From: Streptomyces zingiberis
GTDB lineage: Bacteria; Actinomycetota; Actinomycetes; Streptomycetales; Streptomycetaceae
DNA: 64,000 nucleotides
Assembly (NCBI RefSeq): GCF_012034935.1
Contig: NZ_JAATEN010000018.1
Span: forward strand, 80,751-144,750
Direction of reading: 5' to 3'
The position numbers and the translations under genes were made by a program. Each line of letters opens with the position of its first letter. The stretch's first letter is position 1. Below the pieces are notes generated by a model. It had not been told where the DNA came from. It saw nothing but the letters and a program-made list of their open reading frames with translations, and did no database searches. Below are positions 33,483 through 41,914 of the stretch, piece by piece.

Positions 33483-34622
33483 ATGCCCGTGGAATTCCTC
33501 GGCATCGCCGCCACCCACGACGGTTCCGAGACCACCCCCCGGACCGGACCCGCCTTCGACAAGGAGTACACGCTGCGGCTCGCCCGGGCGCACGAGGACC
33601 ACGGGTGGGACCGGGTGCTGTTCGCCTACGGCTCCGGGTCGCCGGACCCCGCGCCCGCCGCCGCCTACATCGCAAGCCGCCTGGACCGGCTCCAGCTCCT
33701 GCTCGCCCACCGGCCCAACGTGTCGTACCCGACCTTCGCCGCCAAGACCTTCGCCACCCTCGACCAGATCAGCGAGGGGAGGCTGACGGTCCATTTCATC
33801 ACCGGCGGCAACGACCACGAGCAGCGGCGCGAGGGCGACACCCTCACCAAGGACGAGCGCTACGCCCGCACCCGCGAGTACATCCGGATCGTGAAGAAGG
33901 TCTGGACCAGCCACGAGCCCTTCGACCACGAGGGCGGGCACTACCGCTTCCACGACTTCGTCAGCGACGTCTTCCCCGTCCAGCGCCCGCGCCCCGGTGT
34001 CTCCTTCGGCGGCTCCTCGCCCGCCGCGTACGCAGCTGGCGGCGCCGAGGCCGACATCTACTGCCTGTGGGGCGAGCCCCTGGAGCGGACCGCCGAGCAG
34101 ATCGAGACCGTGCGGGCCGCCGCGAAGGCCGCGGGCCGCACCGACGTCCCCCGCATCCAGGCCGCCTTCCGCCCGATCATCGCCCCCACCGAGGACCTGG
34201 CCTGGGAGAAGGCCCACCGCACCGTCGGGGCCATCCGGGACCACCGCCGGGCGGGCCTGGTGCGGCACCACCGGGGCGACGCGCCGGAGAACACCGGTTC
34301 GCAGCGGCTCGTCGCGATCGCCGCCGAGGGGGAACGGTACGACCGCGCCCTGTGGACCCCGACCGCCGCCGCGACCGGTGGCGCGGGGAACTCCAACGCC
34401 CTGGTCGGCACCCCCGAGACCGTCGCCCGCGCCCTGCTCGACTACTACGACCTGGGCGTCGACATCCTCTCCGCCCGCGGCTACGCCCTGCTGGACGACG
34501 CCGCCGACTTCGGCCGCCACGTGATCCCGATCGTCCGCGAGGAGGTCGCCAAGCGCGACGCGGAGGGCGCGGAACGGGGCCCCCGGAACCTGGAGCGGAT
34601 CCTCACGGCGGTGGGCGGATGA
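33483..34622 (+). CDS. SsuD-like flavin-dependent (LLM class) monooxygenase
   Basis: A 379-residue luciferase-like protein. ATG 33483 has AAAGG 9 bases upstream. FLGIAATHDG opens the barrel. LLLAHRPNVSYPTFAAKTFA, TLDQISEGRLTVHFITGGND, EYIRIVKKVWTSHEPFDHEG and VSFGGSSPAAYAAGG match the alkanesulfonate monooxygenase (SsuD) group, which uses reduced FMN and oxygen to split the C-S bond and release sulfite. It is the first gene of an operon with an acetyltransferase, an amino-acid-type transporter and a sulfite oxidase. No flavin reductase of the SsuE type is adjacent. Confidence 0.9.
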   Translation: MPVEFLGIAATHDGSETTPRTGPAFDKEYTLRLARAHEDHGWDRVLFAYGSGSPDPAPAAAYIASRLDRLQLLLAHRPNVSYPTFAAKTFATLDQISEGRLTVHFITGGNDHEQRREGDTLTKDERYARTREYIRIVKKVWTSHEPFDHEGGHYRFHDFVSDVFPVQRPRPGVSFGGSSPAAYAAGGAEADIYCLWGEPLERTAEQIETVRAAAKAAGRTDVPRIQAAFRPIIAPTEDLAWEKAHRTVGAIRDHRRAGLVRHHRGDAPENTGSQRLVAIAAEGERYDRALWTPTAAATGGAGNSNALVGTPETVARALLDYYDLGVDILSARGYALLDDAADFGRHVIPIVREEVAKRDAEGAERGPRNLERILTAVGG

Positions 34623-35263
34623 CGTCCACGGCACCGCCGCCCCGGGCGGCGGCCGATCCGGCGGTGGTCCGCGTGCCCGTCTCCGACCCGCGCGTCCGGC
34701 CCCTGCTGCGGGAACTGGCCCACGAGTACGCCACGCGCTACGGCGCGGACGCCCGGGACGAGTTCACCCGCCACCCCGACGCGGAGTTCACCCCCTCCCA
34801 CGGGGGTGTTCTCCTCCTGCTCCTCGACCACGGAGAACCCGTCGCGGGCGGCGCGTTCCGCCGCCACGACCCGGCCACGGCCGAACTGAAGCGGATCTGG
34901 ACGCACTCCGCCCACCGCCGCCGCGGTCTCGCCCGCCGCGTGGTCGCCGAACTGGAGAACGAGGCGCGGGCACGCGGCTACCGGCGGATCCGGCTCACCA
35001 CCGGGCCGCGCCAGCCCGAGGCCCGCGGGCTGTACCTGGCCACCGGCTACACACCGCTGTTCGACACCGGCGCCGACCCGGAGACGATCGGCCCGCTGGC
35101 CTTCGAGAAGCACCTTCCCGAGAAGCACCTTCCCGAGAAGCACCTTTCCGAGAAGCACCTTTCCGAGGGGCGTCTCCCCGGGAGGCGTCCTCCCGCGGCA
35201 CAGCTGCCCGGGATGCCCGGAACCGGCCTGCCCACCGCCCCCGGAGAGGACGGACCCCGGTGA
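34619..35263 (+). CDS. GNAT acetyltransferase with EKHLP repeat tail
   Basis: A 214-residue protein overlapping the monooxygenase stop (ATGA). The GNAT core is PVAGGAFRRHDPATAELKRI followed by WTHSAHRRRGLARRVVAELE (acetyl-CoA loop RRRGLA) and RLTTGPRQPEARGLYLATGY. After the core, residues about 163-182 read EKHLP-EKHLP-EKHLS-EKHLS, encoded by a 15-base tandem repeat, then a Pro/Gly tail. In Bacillus, a comparable operon joins acetyltransferase, monooxygenase and amino-acid-type importer to break down S-modified cysteine, so N-acetylation of an imported sulfur amino acid is a reasonable proposal. Confidence 0.87.
   Translation: MTSTAPPPRAAADPAVVRVPVSDPRVRPLLRELAHEYATRYGADARDEFTRHPDAEFTPSHGGVLLLLLDHGEPVAGGAFRRHDPATAELKRIWTHSAHRRRGLARRVVAELENEARARGYRRIRLTTGPRQPEARGLYLATGYTPLFDTGADPETIGPLAFEKHLPEKHLPEKHLSEKHLSEGRLPGRRPPAAQLPGMPGTGLPTAPGEDGPR
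35105..35164 (+). repeat. 15-bp tandem repeat inside the acetyltransferase gene
   Basis: Four consecutive copies of gagaagcaccttccc (copies 3-4 end ttcc with one change) keep the reading frame and encode EKHLP/S. Being a multiple of three, copy-number changes would only lengthen or shorten the protein tail. Confidence 0.93.
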
Positions 35264-36279
35264 AGGCCCCCGCCGCCGCGCCACCCGGAGCGGCCTCCCC
35301 GGGCTCCGGCCCCGGCACTCCGCCCCTCCCGGACGACCCGGCCTCGCTCACGGTTGTCCCCGCCCGCCACCCCGCCCGCTGGGCCGCCGCCGCGGCCGTG
35401 GCCGTGCTCCTCGTCCAGTTCGCGCACGGCCTGGCCACCAACCCCGTCTGGGAGTGGGACGTCTTCGGCGCCTACGTCTTCTCCGAGACGATCGTCCGGG
35501 CGGTGTGGGTGACGCTCCAGCTCACCGCCTACGCCACCGTGCTGGGCTTCCTCCTCGGCACCGTCCTGGCGTTCATGCGGCTCTCCGGGAGCCCGGTGCT
35601 GCGGACCGTCGCCTGGGGCTACGTCTGGATCTTCCGGTCCATTCCGATGATCGTCCAGCTCGTGTTCTGGTTCAACCTGAGCGCCCTGTACGAGCGGCTG
35701 GGCGTCGGCATCCCCTTCGGGCCGGTGCTGTGGTCCGTGGAGAGCAACGACCTGATCGGCACCATCGGCGCCGCCGTCATCGGGCTGACGCTCCACCAGG
35801 CCGCCTACGCCGCCGAGATCGTCCGCGGCGGCGTCCTCTCGGTGGACCAGGGGCAGCGGGAGGCCGCCGCCGCGCTCGGCCTTCCCCGGCTGCGGCAGAT
35901 CCGCCGGATCGTGCTGCCGCAGGCCATGCGGGCGATCCTGCCCACGGCCGGCAACGAGATCGTCGGCCTGCTCAAGGGCACGTCGGTGGTGTACGTCATG
36001 TCCATCGGCGAGCTCTTCTACCAGACCCAGGTGATCTACGGACGCAACGGCCGGGTGATCCCGCTGCTGCTGGTCGCCACGGTCTGGTACGTGGTGCTGA
36101 CCTCCCTGCTGTCGGTGGCGCAGTACTACGTGGAGCGCCGCTTCGCCCGGGGCGCCGACCGCACCCCGCCGCCCACACCGCTCGGGCGCGCCCGGGCCTT
36201 CCTGCGCGGCCTCCCCGCCGCGACCACCCGGGGCGGGCCGCCGGCCCGCGCCGCCGAACCCCCGGGAGACCGCCGATGA
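35260..36279 (+). CDS. Amino-acid-type ABC transporter permease
   Basis: A 339-residue membrane protein. The GTG start overlaps the GNAT stop (GTGA) with GGAGAGGA 9 bases upstream. The HisM/GlnP-type pattern is clear: TIVRAVWVTLQLTAYATVLG, WIFRSIPMIVQLVFWFNLSA, LTLHQAAYAAEIVRGGVLSV, the EAA loop GQREAAAALGLPRLRQIRRI and VLPQAMRAILPTAGNEIVGL. It imports a polar amino acid or a relative; cystine or another sulfur amino acid is likely from context. The C-terminal 40 residues are Arg/Pro-rich. Confidence 0.92.
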   Translation: MKAPAAAPPGAASPGSGPGTPPLPDDPASLTVVPARHPARWAAAAAVAVLLVQFAHGLATNPVWEWDVFGAYVFSETIVRAVWVTLQLTAYATVLGFLLGTVLAFMRLSGSPVLRTVAWGYVWIFRSIPMIVQLVFWFNLSALYERLGVGIPFGPVLWSVESNDLIGTIGAAVIGLTLHQAAYAAEIVRGGVLSVDQGQREAAAALGLPRLRQIRRIVLPQAMRAILPTAGNEIVGLLKGTSVVYVMSIGELFYQTQVIYGRNGRVIPLLLVATVWYVVLTSLLSVAQYYVERRFARGADRTPPPTPLGRARAFLRGLPAATTRGGPPARAAEPPGDRR

Positions 36280-37040
36280 GCGCGGTGATGGTGGACATCC
36301 GCGGTGTCCACAAGAGTTTCGGCGCCACGGAGGTGCTGCGCGGCATCGATCTCCAGGTCCGGGCCGGTGAGGTGACCGTGATCGTCGGCCCGTCGGGGTC
36401 CGGCAAGTCGACGCTGCTGCGCGCCGTCAACCATCTGGAGAAGGTCGACCGCGGCTGGATCGGGGTCGACGGGGAGCTCATCGGCTACCGCCGCGCGGGC
36501 GGCAAGCTGTACGAGCTGAAGGAGAAGGAGATCCTCAGGCAGCGGACCCGCATCGGGTTCGTCTTCCAGAACTTCAACCTCTTCCCGCACCTGACCGTGG
36601 CGGAGAACCTCGTGGAGGCCCCGGTCTCCGCGCTGCGGCGACCGCGCCGGGAGGCGGTGGCCACGGCCCGTGAGCTGCTGGCGCGGGTCGGCCTCGCCGG
36701 CAAGGCGGACGCCTACCCCCGGCAGCTCTCCGGCGGGCAGCAGCAGCGCGTGGCCATCGCCCGTGCGCTCGCCCTCGAACCGAAGGTGCTGCTCTTCGAC
36801 GAGCCCACCTCCGCGCTCGACCCGGAACTGGTCGGTGAGGTCCTCGACGTCATCAAGGACCTGGCCCGCGGCGGCACCACCATGATCGTCGTGACCCATG
36901 AGATCGGCTTCGCCCGCGAGGTCGCCGACACGGTGGTGTTCCTCGACGGCGGTGTCGTGGTGGAGCAGGGGCCGCCCGCGGCCGTCCTGGACACCCCGCG
37001 CCACGAGCGCACCCGCGCCTTCCTCTCCAAGGTCCTCTGA
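36276..37040 (+). CDS. Amino-acid-type ABC transporter ATPase
   Basis: A 254-residue protein. The ATG overlaps the permease stop. Walker A GPSGSGKST, Q-loop VFQNFNLFPHLTVAEN, signature LSGGQQQRVAIARALALEPK, Walker B VLLFDEPTSALDPE and H-loop VTHEIGFAREVAD are all intact, in the GlnQ/TcyN style. A 17-residue charged insert after LIGYRRAGG is common in this group. It energises the adjacent permease. Confidence 0.94.
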   Translation: MSAVMVDIRGVHKSFGATEVLRGIDLQVRAGEVTVIVGPSGSGKSTLLRAVNHLEKVDRGWIGVDGELIGYRRAGGKLYELKEKEILRQRTRIGFVFQNFNLFPHLTVAENLVEAPVSALRRPRREAVATARELLARVGLAGKADAYPRQLSGGQQQRVAIARALALEPKVLLFDEPTSALDPELVGEVLDVIKDLARGGTTMIVVTHEIGFAREVADTVVFLDGGVVVEQGPPAAVLDTPRHERTRAFLSKVL

Positions 37041-37162
37041 CGGACGCCGCCCCTCCCGCCATCCCCGCCACCGCGTCCCCTGTGTCCTCTCCCGCCCCGC
37101 GGCCCCCGCCGCCCCGCGCCTTTCCACCCGTTCCCGTTCCGTCTCACCCGAGGAGAACCACC

Positions 37163-38149
37163 GTGCCCCCTCTGTTCCGCCGCACCGCCGCGTCCGCGCT
37201 CGCCCTCGTCGCCGCGCTCGCCCTGGCCGCCTGCGCCGACCCCACCGACGGCGGCACGGCCGAGGTCGGCGGGGACGGCACGCGGGGCCCCCGCACGAAG
37301 ATCAACCTCAGCCCCGACCAGAACCGCGTCACCACGGAGAAGGTCGACTCCATCGCCGCCCGGCTCCCGCGGGAGATCCGCGAGCGGGGCACCCTGGAGA
37401 TCGTCAACTCCTCCGGTTCCGCGGCGCCGCTCACCTTCCACGCCACCGACAACAAGACCGTCATCGGCGTCGAACCCGACCTCGCGTACCTGGTCGCCGA
37501 CGTCCTCGGCCTCGAAGCGCGGATCAACACGGTCTCGTGGGAGAACATCTTCGTCGGGCTCGACAGCGGGAAGTACGACGCCGGGTTCAGCAACATCACC
37601 GTCACCGAGGAGCGCAAGGACACGTACGACTTCGCGACCTACCGCGAGGACAACCTGGCGTTCGAGGCGAAGAAGGGCAGCGGCCTGAAGGTGACCGGAC
37701 CCGAGGACGTGGCGGGCAGGACGGTCGCCGTGGACACCGGGACCAACCAGGAGAAGCTGCTGATCGAGTGGAGCGAGCTGAACGAGAAGGCCGGCCGCGA
37801 CCCGGTGGACATCAAGTACTACCGGAAGGTCAGCGACACCTATCTGGCCCTCAGGTCCGGCCGGATCGATCTCTTCCTCGGCCCCAACCCGACCGCCGCC
37901 TACCACGTGGCCACCACCGGCGAGACCGAGATAGCCGGCACCTCCTCCGGCGCCGGGGCCACCCTCCAGGGCCTCATCGCGGCCACCACCAAGAAGGACA
38001 ACGGGCTGGCCGAACCGCTGGCCGGCGCGTTGAACGAGGTCATCGGCAACGGCACCTACGCGCGGGTGCTGAAGCGCTGGGGGCTGAGCGGCGAGGCGGT
38101 GCAGGAATCGGAGATCAACCCGCCCGGGCTGCCCCGGACCGACGGCTGA
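37163..38149 (+). CDS. Amino-acid-type ABC substrate-binding lipoprotein
   Basis: A 328-residue protein. GTG 37163 has AGGAGA 6 bases upstream; an earlier in-frame ATG at 37082 gives a proline-rich head and is unlikely. The signal LALVAALALAACADP places a lipobox cysteine near residue 24. The SBP_bac_3 fold follows with VIGVEPDLAYLVADVLGLEA, SGKYDAGFSNITVTEERKDT, DFATYREDNLAFEAKKGSGL and VAGRTVAVDTGTNQEKLLIE. The unusually charged ligand region (arginine in TYRED) fits an amino-acid ligand. It is the binding component for the two genes before it. Confidence 0.92.
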   Translation: MPPLFRRTAASALALVAALALAACADPTDGGTAEVGGDGTRGPRTKINLSPDQNRVTTEKVDSIAARLPREIRERGTLEIVNSSGSAAPLTFHATDNKTVIGVEPDLAYLVADVLGLEARINTVSWENIFVGLDSGKYDAGFSNITVTEERKDTYDFATYREDNLAFEAKKGSGLKVTGPEDVAGRTVAVDTGTNQEKLLIEWSELNEKAGRDPVDIKYYRKVSDTYLALRSGRIDLFLGPNPTAAYHVATTGETEIAGTSSGAGATLQGLIAATTKKDNGLAEPLAGALNEVIGNGTYARVLKRWGLSGEAVQESEINPPGLPRTDG

Positions 38150-38388
38150 CGCGGTGGACGGTCCCGGCGCGTGAGCGGCCCGGGGCCGGCCCACCTGAGT
38201 CACCTGGACCACCCGGGCCACCGGCCGGCGACCGCGATCCGCCGCGCCGCCGCCCGGCCGCCGTCGCCGCCCGGTCCGCCCCGGTGGCTCAGCCCTCCCG
38301 TTCCCCCGGCCTCCCGTCCCCTTTGTTCTCCCGCCACCCCGTCCCGCACCCCGTCCCGCCGGCCTCGTCCGCCGACGAGAGGAGCCTC

Positions 38389-39765
38389 ATGTCCGCATCA
38401 GCCCCGCCCCCGCCGCCGCGCGCTGCCGTGCCCCACCCCGACGAGACCGCCTACGACCGCCGCCGGCTGCGCCAGTGGCTCGCCGGGGAGGCCCGGGCCG
38501 ACGGGGTGAGCCGCCGCGCCCTGCTCACCCTGCTCGCCGCCACGGCCGGCGGCACCGCGCTGGCGTCCCCGTCCCCGGCCCGTGCGGCGGGTACCGGTGA
38601 GCGGGCCCACTCCGCCGCGGGCCGGGCCGCCGCCGGTGACAGCGACGGTGACCGTGCCGGTGCCGGTGCCGGTGCCCCGATCGTCAAGCCGCTGCCGCCC
38701 GAGTGGTTCCTCCGCCACGGCACCAACGCCGAGACCCGGTGGGAGGCGCTGCGCGGAACCGGCCTCCACACCCCCAACGAGCTGTTCTTCGTACGCAACC
38801 ACACCGCCACCCCCGTGCTGGACGCCGGTGACTGGCGGCTGCGGCTGTGGGGCAGCGGGCTGCGGGGGGCACCCGGCGAGGACCGGGCGGTGGAGTTCGG
38901 CTACGAGGAGCTGCGCGCGCTGCCCGCCGTCACCCGGACCGCGTTCGTCGAATGCGCCGGGAACGGGCGCGGGTACTACACGGATCAGCAGGGCGAGACG
39001 GTGAGCGGCACCCCGTGGAAGCTCGGCGCGATCGGCGTCGCCCGCTGGCGCGGGGTGCGCCTGGCCGACGTCCTGCACCGGGCCGGGCTCTCCCCGTACG
39101 CCGTGGACGTCCAGCCGCGCGGCCTGGACGCGGAGTACGTCAGCGGCGGGGAGGACCTGGGCCGGGTGCGCCGTCCGCTGCCCCTGGCCAAGGCCCTGGA
39201 CGACGTCCTGCTCGCGTACGAGATGAACGGCGAACCGCTGCCGCACGACCACGGCCACCCGGTCCGGGTCCTGGTGCCCTCCTGGGTGGGGATCGCCTCG
39301 GTCAAGTGGGTGGGCGACATCGAGGTGTCCGCGCAGCCCCTGTTCTCCCCCTGGAACACCACCCTCTACCGGCTGTTCGGCCCCGCCCACCCGGCGGACG
39401 GCAGCGCCCCGCTGACCCGGCAGACGGTCAAGAGCGCCTTCGAACTGCCGGATGGCGCCGCCTTCCCGGCCGGGCAGCGGCAGGTGCTGCACGGCCGGTC
39501 CTGGTCGGGCGCCGGAGGCATCACCCGGGTCGAGGTCAGCACCGACGGCGGGGCGAACTGGCGCCCGGCCCGGCTGCACGACTCCTCCCGCGCCGGCAGC
39601 TGGGCCCGCTGGTCCCTGCCCTGGAAACCCGGCGCACCCGGGCCCGTCCACCTCCTGGCCCGGGCCACCGACTCCGCCGGCCGCACCCAGCCGGACACCG
39701 CCGTGCCCAACACCCAGGGCTATCTGTTCGACGCGGTGGTCCGTCACCCGGTGACGGTCGTCTGA
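38389..39765 (+). CDS. Tat-exported sulfite oxidase-family molybdoenzyme
   Basis: A 458-residue protein. ATG 38389 has GAGAGGAG 5 bases upstream. The twin-arginine signal is SRRALLTLLAATAGGTALAS near residues 43-62. The molybdopterin domain contains LHTPNELFFVRNHTATPVLD and the molybdenum-ligand cysteine in RTAFVECAGNGRGYYTD (Cys189), then GHPVRVLVPSWVGIASVKWV. The C-terminal dimerisation domain is ITRVEVSTDGGANWRPARL. It oxidises sulfite to sulfate outside the membrane, fitting a pathway whose first enzyme releases sulfite. Its 3' end overlaps the convergent exporter gene by 22 bases. Confidence 0.93.
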   Translation: MSASAPPPPPRAAVPHPDETAYDRRRLRQWLAGEARADGVSRRALLTLLAATAGGTALASPSPARAAGTGERAHSAAGRAAAGDSDGDRAGAGAGAPIVKPLPPEWFLRHGTNAETRWEALRGTGLHTPNELFFVRNHTATPVLDAGDWRLRLWGSGLRGAPGEDRAVEFGYEELRALPAVTRTAFVECAGNGRGYYTDQQGETVSGTPWKLGAIGVARWRGVRLADVLHRAGLSPYAVDVQPRGLDAEYVSGGEDLGRVRRPLPLAKALDDVLLAYEMNGEPLPHDHGHPVRVLVPSWVGIASVKWVGDIEVSAQPLFSPWNTTLYRLFGPAHPADGSAPLTRQTVKSAFELPDGAAFPAGQRQVLHGRSWSGAGGITRVEVSTDGGANWRPARLHDSSRAGSWARWSLPWKPGAPGPVHLLARATDSAGRTQPDTAVPNTQGYLFDAVVRHPVTVV

Positions 39766-41681
39766 CGCGGGGCACCGGCCACCCCGGCCGGCGTGCCCGC
39801 TCCGGTGCCGGACCCCGGGTCGCTGAACTGCGTGCGGTACAGCTCCTCGTACCGTCCGCCCGCGGCCAGCAGCTCCTCGTGCGTGCCGCGCTCCACGATC
39901 CGGCCGGCCTCCACGACGAGGATCTGGTCGGCGGCGCGCACGGTGGAGAGCCGGTGCGCGATCACCACCGCGGTCCGCCCGGACAGGGCCTCGGCCAGCG
40001 CCTCCTGCACCGCCGCCTCGGAGGTGGAGTCCAGGTGGGCCGTCGCCTCGTCCAGGACGACGACCCGCCGGCGGGCCAGGAGCAGCCGGGCGATGGTCAG
40101 GCGCTGCCGCTCCCCGCCGGAGAGACGGTAGCCGCGTTCGCCGACGACGGTGTCCAGCCCGTCGGGGAGTTCGGCCACCAGGCCGTCGAGGCGGGCGCGG
40201 CGCAGCACCTCCCACACCTCCTCCTCCGTCGCCTCCGGCCGGGCCAGCAGCAGGTTGGCGCGGATCGACTCGTGGAAGAGGTGGCCGTCCTGGGTGACGA
40301 GGCCGACCGTCGCGCGCAGGGACTCCGCGGTGAGGTCGCGGACGTCGGTGCCGGAGAGCCGGATCGCGCCCTCGTCGACGTCGTACAGCCGGGGCAGGAG
40401 CTGCGCGATGGTGGACTTCCCGGCGCCCGAGGAGCCGACGAGCGCCACCATGCGGCCCGGTTCCACCCGGAACGACACCTCGTGCAGCACGCGGGTGCCC
40501 CCGCGGGTGTCGAGCGCGGCGACCTCCTCCAGGGAGGCCAGGGACACCTTGTCGGCGGACGGGTAACCGAAGGACACCGCGTCGAACTCCACGGCGACCG
40601 GCCCGTCCGGCACCCGTACCGCGTCCGGCTTCTCCTCGATCAGCGGCTTGAGGTCCAGCACCTCGAAGACGCGCTCGAAGCTCACCATGGCGCTCATCAC
40701 CTCGACGCGCGCCCCCGCCAGGGCGGTCAGGGGCGCGTAGAGCCGGGTGAGCAGCAGCGCGAGGGCGACCACGTCCCCCGGCTCCAGGCCGCCGCGCAGC
40801 GCGGAGAGGCCGCCGAGCCCGTAGACGAGGGCCAGCGCGAGGGCGGAGACGAGGGTGAGCGCGGTGATGAAGACCGTTTGCAGCATGGCGGTGCGGATGC
40901 CGATGTCCCGCACCCGCCGCGCGCGGGCCGCGAACTCCGCCGACTCCTCCGCCGGCCGGCCGAAGAGCTTGACCAGGGTGGCGCCGGGGGCGGAGAAACG
41001 CTCCGTCATCTGTGTGGACATCGCGGAGTTGTAGCGCGCGGCCTCCCGCCGCAGCGCCGCCAGCCGGCCGCCCATGCGGCGCGCGGGCAGCACGAACACC
41101 GGCAGCAGGAGCAGCGCGAGCAGCGTGATCCGCCAGGAGAGGCTGACCATCACCACCAGGGTGAGCGCCAGGGTGACGAGATTGGCGACGACACCGGAGA
41201 GGGTGTCGCTGAACGCGCGCTGCGCGCCGATCACGTCGTTGTTGAGACGGCTGACCAGCGCCCCGGTGCGGGTGCGGGTGAAGAAGGCCACGGGCATCCG
41301 CTGGACGTGGTCGAAGACGGCCCGCCGCAGATCGAGGATGAGACCCTCGCCGATGCCCGCGGAGAGCCGGCGGGCGAGCAGCCCGAGCCCGGCCTCGGCG
41401 ACCGCGATGATCGCGATGGCGACGGCCAGGGTGGTGACGGTGGCCGCCGGGGCGCCGCGGACGATGCCGTCCACGACCCGTCCGGCGAGTACCGGCGTGG
41501 CGACGGCGAGGGTGGCCGTGAGGACGCTCAGCAGCAGGAACCACAGCAGTGCGGTGCGGTGCGGGCGGGCGAAGGCGCCGATGCGGCGGAGCGTGGCCCG
41601 GGCGAACGGGCGCGCGTCGTCCTTGGTGGCGGCGTTGGCGGCGTGGTGAAGGGACGTCCACGCGGTGACTTCCATGTCCAT
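39744..41681 (-). CDS. ABC exporter, fused permease and ATPase
   Basis: A 645-residue half-transporter. About 1-320 is a six-helix exporter domain (FLLLSVLTATLAVATPVLAG, TRTRTGALVSRLNNDVIGAQ). About 350-620 is the ATPase: Walker A GSSGAGKST, Q-loop GLVTQDGHLFHESIRANLL, signature YRLSGGERQRLTIARLLLAR, Walker B VVVLDEATAHLD, and IVERGTHEELLAAGG. It probably acts as a homodimer exporting a lipid or drug-like compound. The ATG at 41681 is at the expected transcription start of a SoxR-type promoter, so the message would be leaderless. Exporters of this sort are known SoxR targets in Streptomyces, where SoxR answers redox-active pigments. Confidence 0.92.
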   Translation of the reverse strand: MDMEVTAWTSLHHAANAATKDDARPFARATLRRIGAFARPHRTALLWFLLLSVLTATLAVATPVLAGRVVDGIVRGAPAATVTTLAVAIAIIAVAEAGLGLLARRLSAGIGEGLILDLRRAVFDHVQRMPVAFFTRTRTGALVSRLNNDVIGAQRAFSDTLSGVVANLVTLALTLVVMVSLSWRITLLALLLLPVFVLPARRMGGRLAALRREAARYNSAMSTQMTERFSAPGATLVKLFGRPAEESAEFAARARRVRDIGIRTAMLQTVFITALTLVSALALALVYGLGGLSALRGGLEPGDVVALALLLTRLYAPLTALAGARVEVMSAMVSFERVFEVLDLKPLIEEKPDAVRVPDGPVAVEFDAVSFGYPSADKVSLASLEEVAALDTRGGTRVLHEVSFRVEPGRMVALVGSSGAGKSTIAQLLPRLYDVDEGAIRLSGTDVRDLTAESLRATVGLVTQDGHLFHESIRANLLLARPEATEEEVWEVLRRARLDGLVAELPDGLDTVVGERGYRLSGGERQRLTIARLLLARRRVVVLDEATAHLDSTSEAAVQEALAEALSGRTAVVIAHRLSTVRAADQILVVEAGRIVERGTHEELLAAGGRYEELYRTQFSDPGSGTGAGTPAGVAGAPRQTTVTG

Positions 41682-41688
41682 GGCGGAC

Positions 41689-41719
41689 ACGTTAGGAGTT
41701 CGAGCGCGCTTGAGGTCAA
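41689..41719 (-). promoter_or_regulatory. SoxR/MerR-type promoter with 19-bp spacer
   Basis: On the minus strand, TTGACC (41719-41714) and TAACGT (41694-41689) are separated by exactly 19 bases containing the imperfect dyad tcaagcgcgctcgaa. Over-long 19-base spacing with a dyad across it, and the cctcaag core, are the signature of SoxR-family activator sites. The predicted start falls on the exporter ATG. Confidence 0.7.
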
Positions 41720-41861
41720 CGTTTTTCCGGCCCTCGCCGTCGCGGGGCCGCACCCGGGGCGGCCGGGCCGTGCCCGGGACCACGCGTACGGCGCCGCCCC
41801 GCCGCCCGGCCCGCCGGGGGCGGGGGGAGGGCGGCGGGGCGGGCGGTGGGGCGGTGAGGGG

Positions 41862-41885
41862 CCGGCGGGTGCCCGGGCCCGCCGG
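41862..41885 (-). terminator. 8-bp GC hairpin after the aldo/keto reductase gene
   Basis: Ccggcggg (41862-41869) pairs with cccgccgg (41878-41885) around 8 bases, about 30 bases past the minus-strand stop at 41915. It would shield the exporter promoter from read-through. Confidence 0.55.
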
Positions 41886-41914
41886 TGCGGCGGGCGGGGA
41901 CGCGCCTCGGCGGC

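Noticed and set aside
38398..41661. Minus-strand frame of 1,087 codons overlapping sulfite oxidase and exporter
   Set aside because: It runs out of phase through the exporter and antisense through the oxidase; both real genes have intact motifs.
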